NCBI RefSeq assembly: GCF_000601455.1
Contig: NZ_AZQP01000008.1
Location: 1-64,000 of the forward strand
DNA from: Fervidicella metallireducens AeB
Lineage (GTDB): Bacteria > Bacillota > Clostridia > Clostridiales > Caloramatoraceae
Reading direction: 5' to 3'
Length of the DNA stretch: 64,000 nucleotides
Under the pieces are notes generated by a model. That model saw only the letters and a list, made by a program, of their open reading frames with translations, was not told the DNA's origin and searched no databases. Positions 19,618 through 27,170 of this stretch are shown in pieces. Made by a program: the position numbers and the translations under genes. How positions within the stretch are numbered: the stretch's first letter is position 1; each line of letters opens with the position of its first letter.

Positions 19618-20061
19618 ATGGGAACAAAGGTTATTGCCATAGGAAATATTTTAATGTGTGATGATGGAGTTGCTGTAAGGGTTTGTGAGAATATAAAGGA
19701 TAGCTTAGCAAAGAATAATATAGAGGTAATTATTGGTGAAACGGATTTTGAATATTGCCTTTCAAATATAGAAGATGGAGATTTTATATTTATAATTGAT
19801 GCAATAAACAGTGGAAAAGAGGTAGGGGAAATAACTATATTTCCCTTGAAAAGCAAACTGTACCCCGGATTATCACAACACGGATGCAGTTTGGTAGATT
19901 TGGTATTACTATACAACAATAGCATCAATGGGTTTGTTATAGGAATAGAGGTAAAGGAAATAAAATTTGATTTTAATTTAAGCGATGAAATAAATAAAAA
20001 GCTTGGCGAAATAGAAAAACAGGTTGAAAAAATCATTACAAAAAAAGTTTTTCTAAAGTGA
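19618..20061 (+). CDS. hydrogenase maturation protease (HyaD/HycI family)
   Basis: Endopeptidase that removes the C-terminal tail of the large subunit after nickel insertion. 147 residues. GNILMCDDGVAVRV near residue 10 holds the first metal-sensing Asp. IIDAINSG near 58 has the second, and SQHGCS near 90 the His. The ATG follows the large-subunit stop directly, so the two are coupled. It should serve the hydrogenase at 18205-19617; the Ech large subunit in this window has no tail to remove. Confidence 0.9.
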   Translation: MGTKVIAIGNILMCDDGVAVRVCENIKDSLAKNNIEVIIGETDFEYCLSNIEDGDFIFIIDAINSGKEVGEITIFPLKSKLYPGLSQHGCSLVDLVLLYNNSINGFVIGIEVKEIKFDFNLSDEINKKLGEIEKQVEKIITKKVFLK

Positions 20062-20104
20062 GGGTTTATTGATATGTGAAAATCATAAATTGAGTCGAAA
20101 AATG

Positions 20105-20133
20105 TTGACATGTTTTTAGGAGGCTGATATAAT
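20105..20133 (+). promoter_or_regulatory. sigma-A promoter of tRNA-Ser
   Basis: Consensus TTGACA at 20105-20110 and TATAAT at 20128-20133 with the ideal 17-base spacer, 12 bases before the tRNA. Confidence 0.9.
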
Positions 20134-20145
20134 AAAACATGTCTT

Positions 20146-20236
20146 GGAGAGATGGTCGAGTTGGTTTAAGGCACCGGTCTTGAAAACCGGCGTAGGGGTG
20201 ACTCTACCGTGGGTTCGAATCCCACTCTCTCCGCCA
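20146..20236 (+). tRNA. tRNA-Ser (anticodon UGA)
   Basis: 91-base class II tRNA. Acceptor stem GGAGAGA / TCTCTCC, discriminator G, encoded CCA. The anticodon loop CTTGAAA gives UGA. It has a long variable arm (GTAGGGGTGACTCTAC) and a T loop GTTCGAATC. Strong own promoter and terminator. Confidence 0.97.
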
Positions 20237-20238
20237 GG

Positions 20239-20263
20239 AGCTACACAATGTGTAGCTTTTTTT
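20239..20263 (+). terminator. terminator of tRNA-Ser
   Basis: Stem AGCTACACA / TGTGTAGCT with a tiny loop, then TTTTTTT. Confidence 0.88.
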
Positions 20264-20268
20264 ATGCT

Positions 20269-20306
20269 TAAAATAAATAGGCTTCAATAGTAGTGAAGCC
20301 TATTTA
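20269..20306 (-). terminator. terminator of the coiled-coil gene
   Basis: On the minus strand, stem AAATAGGCTTC / GAAGCCTATTT followed by ATTTTA. It overlaps the stop codon of the gene at 20300-20761. Confidence 0.7.
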
Positions 20307-20761
20307 ATAATTTGGAGTTTCTTCTTAATGGTATACACTTCTTTCTCGGTTTGTATTTCTTTATGAGTTAAAAAATCAAGATCATTTGAAAGAACATCGA
20401 TTTTCTCAATTGTTAATGTGTGATTAGTTGCGTTTTTAGCATCAAGTTCATTCAGCTGATCTTTAAGTGAAAGAAGCAGTTCACTATGCTCTTTTTGAAC
20501 CATTTTAATTTCAGTAATATCAGCATGAAGTAATTTCTGCCCATCTTTTAAGCTGGATACTTCAGTTTGCAAACTGCGCATTTCAGCTTGCATATCACGC
20601 ATTTCAGTTTGTATGTTGCACATTTCAGCTTGTATATTGCGCACTTTGGCCTGGATATCATTTACCTGACTTTGAATACTCGTTAATTGAGTCTGAAGTT
20701 GATTTTGATTTTCTTCCATGCTGCTTAATTTATTTAAAATTTGTTCTAAAAGTTTTTCCAT
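20300..20761 (-). CDS. coiled-coil protein of unknown function
   Basis: 153 residues, almost wholly predicted coiled coil. Residues about 22-80 are near-perfect heptads (SIQSQVNDIQAKVRNIQAEM, then NIQTEMRDMQAEMRSLQTEV). The matching DNA (about 20557-20720) is a diverged 21-base repeat. No signal peptide, membrane segment or catalytic motif. The ATG at 20761 follows AAAGGAG. Single-gene unit between tRNA-Ser and asd. I do not recognise a function; a scaffold or cell-division-associated role is only a guess. Confidence 0.75.
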   Translation of the reverse strand: MEKLLEQILNKLSSMEENQNQLQTQLTSIQSQVNDIQAKVRNIQAEMCNIQTEMRDMQAEMRSLQTEVSSLKDGQKLLHADITEIKMVQKEHSELLLSLKDQLNELDAKNATNHTLTIEKIDVLSNDLDFLTHKEIQTEKEVYTIKKKLQIIK

Positions 20762-20838
20762 AATATTAAACTCCTTTAAAAAGTTTATTACCATAAATAT
20801 TATACACTATGTTAACGAATTAAGAGAATAGAAGTGTA

Positions 20839-21924
20839 TTATTTTAAATTAAAATATCTTTCAGCAGCTAAAAGTTCAGCGGTAAGAACAGAACCGCCAG
20901 CAGCACCACGTAGGGTGTTATGAGATAGACAAACAAACTTATAGTCAAACAAACTGTCTTCTCTCAATCTTCCCACTGTTATTCCCATACCCTTTTCTAT
21001 ATCTCTATCCAGCTTTGTTTGAGGTCTATTTTCTTCTTCAAAGTAGGTTAAAAATTGCTCAGGTGCATTTGGAAGATTTAATTCCTGAGGTTTACCCTTA
21101 AATGTCTTCCATCTTTCAAGTATTTCTTCCTTTGAAGGTTTCTTATCGAAGGAAACAAAGACAGCAGCCATATGTCCATCGGATACAGGTACGCGTATAC
21201 ATTGGGCGGTTATTACTGGCTCATTAGCATTAACTATTTTATCACCTTCAATATGTCCCCAAACCTTTAAAGGTTCTTGTTCGCTTTTTTCTTCTTCTCC
21301 ACCAATATAAGGAATAATATTATCATTCATCTCTGGCCAATCTGAGAATATCTTTCCGCTTCCTGAAATGGCTTGGTAGGTGCAAACCAGTATCTTGTTA
21401 GGTTTAAATTCCATAAGTGCGTTTATAGCAGGAACATAACTTTGAATAGAACAGTTAGGTTTAGCCACAATAAATCCACGTTTAGTTCCAAGTCGTTTTT
21501 TCTGAGCATCGATTATTTTTAAATGATCAGCATTAATCTCTGGAATAATAACAGGTACATCTGGAGTTTTACGATGTGCTGAATTATTAGAAACAACTGG
21601 TGTTTCAGCCTTTGCATATGCTTCTTCAATTTTTCTTATTTCATCAGCAGGCATATTAACAGCACAGAAAACAAAATCAACAAGGCTGCTTATTTCTTCA
21701 ACTTCATTTATATTTTTAACAACCATATTTTTAACCTTTTCAGGCATTGGAATATTAAGCTTCCATTTGCCACCAACAGCATCTTCATAACTTTTACCAG
21801 CAGATCTTTCACTTGCTGCAAGAACTGCAATTTCAAAATATGGATGATTATCTAGAAGTGTTATAAGTCTTTGACCAACAAATCCTGTAGCTCCAAGGAC
21901 ACCAACCTTTAATTTTCTATTCAT
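20839..21924 (-). CDS. asd: aspartate-semialdehyde dehydrogenase
   Basis: Makes aspartate semialdehyde from aspartyl phosphate with NADPH, feeding Lys, Met, Thr and diaminopimelate synthesis. 361 residues, in the longer archaeal/fungal-like branch. N-terminal Rossmann motif GATGFVGQRL, catalytic Cys in AKPNCSIQ near residue 160, and the substrate region RVPVSDGH. The ATG at 21924 follows GGAGGTTGATA; the upstream in-frame ATG at 21939 overlaps that site. Monocistronic. Confidence 0.95.
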   Translation of the reverse strand: MNRKLKVGVLGATGFVGQRLITLLDNHPYFEIAVLAASERSAGKSYEDAVGGKWKLNIPMPEKVKNMVVKNINEVEEISSLVDFVFCAVNMPADEIRKIEEAYAKAETPVVSNNSAHRKTPDVPVIIPEINADHLKIIDAQKKRLGTKRGFIVAKPNCSIQSYVPAINALMEFKPNKILVCTYQAISGSGKIFSDWPEMNDNIIPYIGGEEEKSEQEPLKVWGHIEGDKIVNANEPVITAQCIRVPVSDGHMAAVFVSFDKKPSKEEILERWKTFKGKPQELNLPNAPEQFLTYFEEENRPQTKLDRDIEKGMGITVGRLREDSLFDYKFVCLSHNTLRGAAGGSVLTAELLAAERYFNLK

Positions 21925-22187
21925 ATTATCAACCTCCAAACTACTATATGAATTTTTAGTTATTTAAGTTACACTTATTAAATTAGTCTGCTTACATCTT
22001 AATACAAATATAGCGAAAGAAAATAAAAAAACATTAAAACTTAATCTGTTACATATATTATCCTTAACATTATTATATTAATCAACAGTAATTTATGACA
22101 AATGAATAAAGAATTAATTACTTTAGTAGTAGGGACACTTAACAATTGCGACAAGCAATTATTAACTGTTTTTTTATTGTGGTTTAA
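21925..22187. other. divergent intergenic region asd / ZIP transporter
   Basis: No gene seen. It contains an imperfect hairpin at about 22140-22165 (stem TTAA-AATTGC / GCAATT-TTAA) followed by a run of T to about 22175, which could be a terminator for an undetected plus-strand transcript or a chance structure. Confidence 0.35.
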
Positions 22188-22236
22188 TTGACTTTGAATT
22201 TGTATAGGTATATATTATAAGTGATAACTATTTTCA
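22188..22236 (+). promoter_or_regulatory. promoter with Fur-family operator upstream of ZIP transporter
   Basis: -35 TTGACT (22188-22193), 17-base spacer, -10 TATATT (22211-22216). A 7-1-7 inverted repeat TGATAACTATTTTCA (22222-22236) lies right over the expected start point. It matches 12 of 14 arm bases of the classic Fur-type box TGATAATnATTATCA. A Fur, Zur or PerR-type repressor probably controls the metal importer. Confidence 0.65.
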
Positions 22237-22272
22237 ATTTCCAATGGTAACAATTATTAAGGTGGGAGCATA

Positions 22273-23001
22273 ATGGATACGATTTTAACAATTTTAGTTA
22301 TTTCAGTACTGGGACCAATAATAGGTTCACTTATTGGTGTATGGAAAAAACCATCAGAAACCCTTATGTATAATATGCTTTCCTTTGCAGCTGGGGTAAT
22401 GCTTGCAATATCATTTCTTGAGCTTATTCCAGAGAGCATAAAATTTTCTTCTATATGGGTCTGCGTACTAGGAATAGCATTAGGTACATTATTGATGTTT
22501 GCTGTTGATAAACTAATTCCACATATACATCCTGAACTATGTGCACAGGAACAAGGAAGAAATCTAAAAAAAACAGCTGTCTTTCTTATAATAGGAATAA
22601 TGCTGCACAATCTACCAGAGGGTATGGCAATAGCAATAGGAACAGTATCAGATTCTAAAATAAGTATTGCAATAGCACTTGGAATTGCTATACATAACAT
22701 TCCAGAAGGAATATGTACATCTGCACCCTACTATATGTGCACACAAAAAAGGTTAAAATCCTTTTTACTTTCTTCAGTAACAGCATTGCCAATATTGATT
22801 GGCTTTGTAATTGCCTATTTTTTATTTAAAAATATTTCCTATACATACATAGGATTAATAATAGGAATAACGGCAGGACTTATGATTTATATATGTGCTG
22901 ACGAACTTATTCCAGAATCATGTAGTAAAACAACAAACCATAGTACCATATTCTCATTGATATTTGGGATAATATTTGTTGTATTACTTCAACATATCTA
23001 A
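22273..23001 (+). CDS. ZIP-family divalent metal transporter (ZupT-like)
   Basis: Importer of zinc, manganese or iron in the cytoplasmic membrane. 242 residues, about eight membrane segments. The two signature metal-binding helices are HNLPEGMAIAIG (near residue 116) and HNIPEGICTSAP (near 143). The ATG follows AAGGTGGGAGC. The Fur-like operator supports metal-responsive control. Its TAA stop coincides with the first bases of a 25-bp repeat belonging to the neighbouring RAYT element, so the last codons may have been affected by insertion. Confidence 0.92.
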   Translation: MDTILTILVISVLGPIIGSLIGVWKKPSETLMYNMLSFAAGVMLAISFLELIPESIKFSSIWVCVLGIALGTLLMFAVDKLIPHIHPELCAQEQGRNLKKTAVFLIIGIMLHNLPEGMAIAIGTVSDSKISIAIALGIAIHNIPEGICTSAPYYMCTQKRLKSFLLSSVTALPILIGFVIAYFLFKNISYTYIGLIIGITAGLMIYICADELIPESCSKTTNHSTIFSLIFGIIFVVLLQHI

Positions 23002-23048
23002 ATAATGGGACATATAAGTGTTGTAAATAATGGGACATATAAGTGTTG
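22999..23048 (+). repeat. 25-bp tandem direct repeat at left end of RAYT copy 1
   Basis: Two perfect, adjacent 25-base copies (22999-23023 and 23024-23048), each carrying the element end GGGACATATAAGTGTTG. The first copy overlaps the ZIP-gene stop codon. The other full RAYT copy has a single left end. Confidence 0.9.
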
Positions 23049-23064
23049 TTTAGAACCTATGAAT

Positions 23065-23120
23065 AACATCTCCCTTCAAAGGAAATACTAACTGCAGAGT
23101 ACACTTTGAAGGGAGATGTT
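23065..23120 (+). promoter_or_regulatory. 5' hairpin hiding the transposase ribosome site, copy 1
   Basis: Arms of 17 perfect base pairs (AACATCTCCCTTCAAAG / CTTTGAAGGGAGATGTT). The only Shine-Dalgarno for the ATG at 23126 (GAAGGGAG, 23109-23116) is inside the right arm, so folded mRNA should be translated poorly. IS200 uses a comparable block. Confidence 0.75.
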
Positions 23121-23125
23121 TTTTT

Positions 23126-24034
23126 ATGCCAAGATTAGCAAGGCAAAAGAAAGAAGATGCCATTTTTCATGTAATGGCAAGGAGTATAAGTGAAGTTGAT
23201 TTATTTAAAGATGATACGGATAAGCTTAATTATTTAGCTTTGGTTAAAAAATATCAAAAAACCTATGAATTCAGAGTATATGGCTACTGCCTTATGGATA
23301 ATCATCTACATCTGATAATAGATGCCAACGGAGCAGATATTTCAAGGATTATGCACAGCATAAATTTCTCCTATTCACAATATTTCAATCACAGACATAA
23401 AAGACATGGGCATCTATTTCAAGACAGATTTAAAAGTAAAATGGTAAAAAGTGAAATATATCTCTATGCCTTATCGGCATATGTTCACAACAACCCTTGT
23501 GATATAAAGGGATATGAAAATTGCCCAGAGAAATATGAGTTTTCAAGTCTTTCAATATATCTAGGCTTAAGACATGACCCCTATGAACTTGTTGATGATG
23601 GCTTTATTATGGGCATGTTCAGCAAAAATTCTAAAAGAGCTAGGGAAAGCTATATGAAATTAGTATATAAGTGCTCTGATAAAGTTTTTAAAGAAGAAGT
23701 AGAGTTTTTAAACGAAGGAACAGAATACAGAAGTGAAAGAAAGATATTAATAAGAAACATTAAAACCAAAGAAATACTTGAATTTATTGCAACAAAACTT
23801 GGAATTGAAAAAATAAAGCTACATACAAAACACTGCAGAGAAATAGTTGAAGCAAAGGCACTGGCTGTACTTTTAATGAGGAGCCTTTGCAACTTAAAAT
23901 GCAGTGAAATCTGCCGTGTCCTGGGAAACATAACCCAAAGCAGAGTTTCAAACCTCAGCAGCCTTGGGGTGAAGCTTTTAGATGATGAGAAATATAAAAA
24001 CATTACATATGAGTTTATGGAACAGTATGCGTAA
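23126..24034 (+). CDS. REP-associated tyrosine (Y1) transposase, copy 1
   Basis: HUH single-strand nuclease/transposase of the RAYT branch of the IS200/IS605 superfamily. 302 residues. The HUH motif is HLHLII near residue 61, and the YALSAYVHNNP segment near 110-120 probably carries the catalytic Tyr. The C-terminal 130 residues resemble a helix-turn-helix DNA-binding tail (LMRSLCNLKCSEICRVLGNI). It lacks the tnpB partner of full IS605 elements. Intact frame, with translation probably blocked by the upstream hairpin. Confidence 0.92.
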   Translation: MPRLARQKKEDAIFHVMARSISEVDLFKDDTDKLNYLALVKKYQKTYEFRVYGYCLMDNHLHLIIDANGADISRIMHSINFSYSQYFNHRHKRHGHLFQDRFKSKMVKSEIYLYALSAYVHNNPCDIKGYENCPEKYEFSSLSIYLGLRHDPYELVDDGFIMGMFSKNSKRARESYMKLVYKCSDKVFKEEVEFLNEGTEYRSERKILIRNIKTKEILEFIATKLGIEKIKLHTKHCREIVEAKALAVLLMRSLCNLKCSEICRVLGNITQSRVSNLSSLGVKLLDDEKYKNITYEFMEQYA

Positions 24035-24262
24035 TTTTTAAAAATAAAAAGTTAAAGTCTAATTTTAAAGAATTAAAAAAATAACTCTTTTTATTAAGCA
24101 TAAAAATTGGACAAGCATAGAAAAAATTAAAGAAAAATAAGAATAAAGTTATATTAAAAGTATAAAATTATTAATTTCATCTAGAGATAGATAGAGAGTT
24201 ATTTTAAAAATACACATATATATTTTACTACAACAAGTATATGTCCCTTTTCTGTGCTTTTC
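24035..24262. other. right flank of RAYT copy 1, AT-rich
   Basis: No gene. It covers the element's 3' non-coding part to the right end CCC at 24247. A short TGGACAAGCATAG block (about 24109) is shared with copy 2. Confidence 0.5.
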
Positions 24263-24292
24263 TGTAACAAAGACATAACATTCATATAACAT
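24263..24292 (+). promoter_or_regulatory. Pho box upstream of pstS
   Basis: Three TAACA repeats at 24265, 24276 and 24287, exactly 11 bases apart. This is the helical-phase spacing of PhoB/PhoP binding sites. A TATTAT at 24323-24328 could be the -10. It predicts induction of pst by phosphate starvation. Confidence 0.75.
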
Positions 24293-24382
24293 ATTTTTCC
24301 ATCAATTAACCTTAGTTTAATTTATTATGAAATTAATTATATTAAAATTTAATTGTAATAAAAATTCATAGGAGGTAAATGT

Positions 24383-25291
24383 ATGAAAAAAATAAGGAAT
24401 GTATTGGTAATGTTTATCTGTGCAATCGTATGCTTAGCAACAACTGTTAGTTATGCTAGCAGCAAAAAGACTCTTGCAGGAACAATAAAATGTTCAGGTT
24501 CAACTGCACTTCTTCCTATTGTAAAACAGGCTGCTGAAGATTTTATGAAGGTATATCCGAAGGTTTCAATTGAAGTAACTGGTGGTGGTTCAGGAACAGG
24601 TATAAGGAATGTAACTGATGGTGTTGTTGATATTGGAAATTCTGATGTATTTGCACCAGAAAACAGCGGACTTGTAGATAATCAAATAGCTGTAATTCCA
24701 TTTTTATTTATTGCAAATAACGATGTAAAGGTTTCTAGTTTAACAAATGATCAGCTAAAAGGAATATTTTCAGGAAAAATAACAAATTGGAAGGAAGTTG
24801 GAGGAGAAGATAAGAAAATAGTAGTTGTAATGAGACCAGCTTCTTCAGGAACTAGAATGACGATTCAACAAATAGTTATGGGAAAAGAAAACTTTACAAC
24901 AAACGCAATAGTTCAGGATAGTACAGGTTCTGTTAAAACAACTGTAGCAAATACTCCAGGTGCAATAGGATATATAGACCTTGCATACGTCGATTCAAAG
25001 GTTAAAGCTTTGAAATACAATAACGTAGAATGTAATTTAGAAAATGTTAAGAATGGTAAATACACTCTAGTTTCCATAGGACATATGTATACAAAGGGGC
25101 AGCCAAATGAATTAACAAAGGCCTTTATAGAATATATAAAAGGTACAACTTTTCAAAATAGGGTTTTACAGTATTATAAATTCGCTCCAGTTACAAAGGA
25201 GTTAAAGGATAAAGTCAACAAGATCAAAATAGGATCCAGTTCATCAAACAATAAAAACACAATAAAACCAAGTGTAAAAAGAAAAAAATAG
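24383..25291 (+). CDS. pstS: phosphate ABC transporter substrate-binding protein
   Basis: Extracellular phosphate-binding protein, 302 residues. An N-terminal signal peptide ends near VSYAS without a lipobox Cys, so it is probably released or held otherwise. The phosphate-binding segments are CSGSTALLPIVKQAAE, VTGGGSGTGIRN and PASSGTRMTI. The C-terminal tail is Ser/Asn/Lys-rich. The ATG follows AGGAGGTAA. A hairpin-T-run between pstS and pstC should lower downstream expression relative to this gene. Confidence 0.95.
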   Translation: MKKIRNVLVMFICAIVCLATTVSYASSKKTLAGTIKCSGSTALLPIVKQAAEDFMKVYPKVSIEVTGGGSGTGIRNVTDGVVDIGNSDVFAPENSGLVDNQIAVIPFLFIANNDVKVSSLTNDQLKGIFSGKITNWKEVGGEDKKIVVVMRPASSGTRMTIQQIVMGKENFTTNAIVQDSTGSVKTTVANTPGAIGYIDLAYVDSKVKALKYNNVECNLENVKNGKYTLVSIGHMYTKGQPNELTKAFIEYIKGTTFQNRVLQYYKFAPVTKELKDKVNKIKIGSSSSNNKNTIKPSVKRKK

Positions 25292-25303
25292 AAATAGAAA
25301 AAC

Positions 25304-25337
25304 AAAAATCACCGGATAGGAAGTCTGGTGATTTTTA
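25304..25337 (+). terminator. partial terminator between pstS and pstC
   Basis: Stem AAAAATCACC / GGTGATTTTT with inner GGA/TCT pairing, then T-rich. Its place inside the pst cluster suggests attenuation that favours pstS over the permeases. Confidence 0.75.
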
Positions 25338-25361
25338 TTAGAGAGAAAGGGATGTAGTTTA

Positions 25362-26279
25362 ATGGAAAGTAAAATTATAAGAGGAAAAAATACGTACTTG
25401 ACATTTAAAAATGTTAAAACAGCAAAGGAGATTGAAAAAATTATAAAGATGCTTTTAACGGCATGTGCAATATTTATGATTATTGTGATTTTTTCAATTA
25501 TTACCTTTGTAAGTAAACAGGGTCTAGAGACATTTAAAATGGTGTCACCAATAGAATATTTTACAAGCTCCTACTGGTCGCCATTTGAAGAACAGTTTGG
25601 AATTCTTACGTTTATAAAGGGAACTTTGCTTTTAACAGGATTATCAACTCTAATAGGAGGAGTTTTAGGAGTTGGTTGTGCCATTTTTATAAGTAAATTT
25701 GCTCCTAAATTCATAAAAAATATCCTTCGATTTACAGTTGAAATTTTTGTTGGGATACCATCCGTTGTTTATGGCTATATTGGGCTTACTGTTGTTGTCC
25801 CATTAATACGTAGAATATTTTCAAATTCAGTGGGATTTGGAATACTCCCAGCATCTTTAATATTGTCTGTAATGATAATGCCAACGGTGATAACCATTTC
25901 TGAGGACAGCATAAATTCGGTTGATATATCTTTTGAAGAAGCATCATATGCCCTTGGGGCAACAAAAATTCAAACAATATTTGGAGTAATATTGCCATGT
26001 GCTTTTCCGGGAATAATATCAAGTATTATTTTGGCAATGGCAAGGGCTTTAGGTGAAACTATGGCAGTTCAAATGGTTATAGGAAACACTCCTCAGCTTG
26101 CCAATTCACTTCTTGAGCCAACAAGTTCATTGACAACAGCTATTGTAATGGATATTGCCAACACTGAATTTGGAAGCACATGGAATAATGCTTTATTTAT
26201 GATGGCAACAGTTCTTTTAGTAATATCTATAATATTTATTTTATTTGCAAGAAAACTTAATAGGAGGAGTATGAGATGA
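25362..26279 (+). CDS. pstC: phosphate ABC transporter permease PstC
   Basis: Membrane channel subunit, 305 residues, about six membrane segments, BPD_transp_1 fold. The EAA loop is EASYALGATKIQTIFGVILP near residue 190, followed by ARALGETMAV. The ATG overlaps nothing upstream; downstream, its TGA overlaps the ATG of pstA (ATGA). Confidence 0.95.
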   Translation: MESKIIRGKNTYLTFKNVKTAKEIEKIIKMLLTACAIFMIIVIFSIITFVSKQGLETFKMVSPIEYFTSSYWSPFEEQFGILTFIKGTLLLTGLSTLIGGVLGVGCAIFISKFAPKFIKNILRFTVEIFVGIPSVVYGYIGLTVVVPLIRRIFSNSVGFGILPASLILSVMIMPTVITISEDSINSVDISFEEASYALGATKIQTIFGVILPCAFPGIISSIILAMARALGETMAVQMVIGNTPQLANSLLEPTSSLTTAIVMDIANTEFGSTWNNALFMMATVLLVISIIFILFARKLNRRSMR

Positions 26280-27133
26280 AGTGTAGCAAGTTAAAAGACA
26301 ACTTTATCACCATGCTTTTTTGGGCTAGTGGGGTAATAATTTTTTTATTACTATGCTGTTTTTTATTTATGATTCTATCAGAAGGACTACCTGTTCTAAG
26401 CTTGGATTTTATTTTTGGAAGACCAGAAGAAATGTTGGAAGGGGGAGGTATAGGTCCAGAAATATTTAATACATTTTATATTCTTTTATTATCTATGCTA
26501 ATTACAATTCCCATAGGATTAGGAGCAGGAATATATCTTGCAGAGTATGCAAAGGACAATATTATTACAAGGGTAATAAAGCTTAGCGTTGAGTGCCTAG
26601 CATCTGTGCCATCTATAGTCTTTGGTCTCTTTGGAATGATTGTATTTGTGGTAAAATTTAAAATGGGATTTAGTATTTTAGGTGGTGCTGCTGCTCTATC
26701 ATTATTAAATCTTCCTGTAATGGTCAGGGTAACGGAACAAGCAATAACCTCTGTACCAAATATCTATAAAGAAGCCAGTTATGCTCTAGGAACAACAAAA
26801 TGGCAGACGATCTATTCTGTTATACTTCCAATAGCTTTACCTAATATTATAACAGGAATAAACTTAATAGCAGGACGAGCAATTGGAGAATCAGCTGTTT
26901 TAATATATACAGCGGGAACAAGCATTTCAAGGGTTTTTCCCCAGTTCAATCCAATGGCAGCAGGGGAAACCTTATCAGTTCATTTGTGGTATGTTAAGGC
27001 AATTGGATTGATACCAGATGCTGATAGAGTATCAGCAGGAACAGCAGCAATGCTTATTGTTATAATATTGATATTTAATATGGTTATAAAACTAATAAAC
27101 AAATATATAAAAAGAAATTTTGAGGGGGTTTAA
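26276..27133 (+). CDS. pstA: phosphate ABC transporter permease PstA
   Basis: Second membrane subunit, 285 residues. The EAA loop is EASYALGTTKWQTIYSVILP near residue 163, followed by GRAIGESAVL. Coupled to pstC by an ATGA overlap. Unusually, no pstB (ATPase) or phoU follows: a strong terminator and a convergent alkaline phosphatase come next. The ATPase must be encoded elsewhere for the transporter to work. Confidence 0.95.
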   Translation: MKCSKLKDNFITMLFWASGVIIFLLLCCFLFMILSEGLPVLSLDFIFGRPEEMLEGGGIGPEIFNTFYILLLSMLITIPIGLGAGIYLAEYAKDNIITRVIKLSVECLASVPSIVFGLFGMIVFVVKFKMGFSILGGAAALSLLNLPVMVRVTEQAITSVPNIYKEASYALGTTKWQTIYSVILPIALPNIITGINLIAGRAIGESAVLIYTAGTSISRVFPQFNPMAAGETLSVHLWYVKAIGLIPDADRVSAGTAAMLIVIILIFNMVIKLINKYIKRNFEGV

Positions 27134-27170
27134 AAATAAAGGAGCGGCCATTTGGCCGCTCCTTTATTTT
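27132..27170. terminator. bidirectional terminator pstA / alkaline phosphatase
   Basis: Perfect stem AAAATAAAGGAGCGGCC / GGCCGCTCCTTTATTTT with a four-base loop. A/T-flanked on both sides, so it serves both convergent transcripts. Confidence 0.92.

Larger units (their letters stand above)
23007..24247 (+). mobile_element. RAYT/Y1-transposase element, copy 1
   Basis: Single-gene element bounded by GGGACATATAAGT on the left and AAGTATATGTCCC on the right, so the ends carry a short inverted GGGACATATA motif. It contains a 17-bp perfect inverted repeat (23065-23081 / 23104-23120) and the transposase gene. A second full copy lies at 44379-45597, with similar ends and about 95% protein identity by eye. 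A decayed third copy lies at about 38075. If the outer of the two tandem left ends is not used, the element starts at 23032. Confidence 0.82.

Noticed and set aside
20557-20720. 21-base repeats as a CRISPR array
   Set aside because: They are in frame inside a coding region, have no unique spacers, and encode heptad repeats. No CRISPR array or cas gene is seen in the window.
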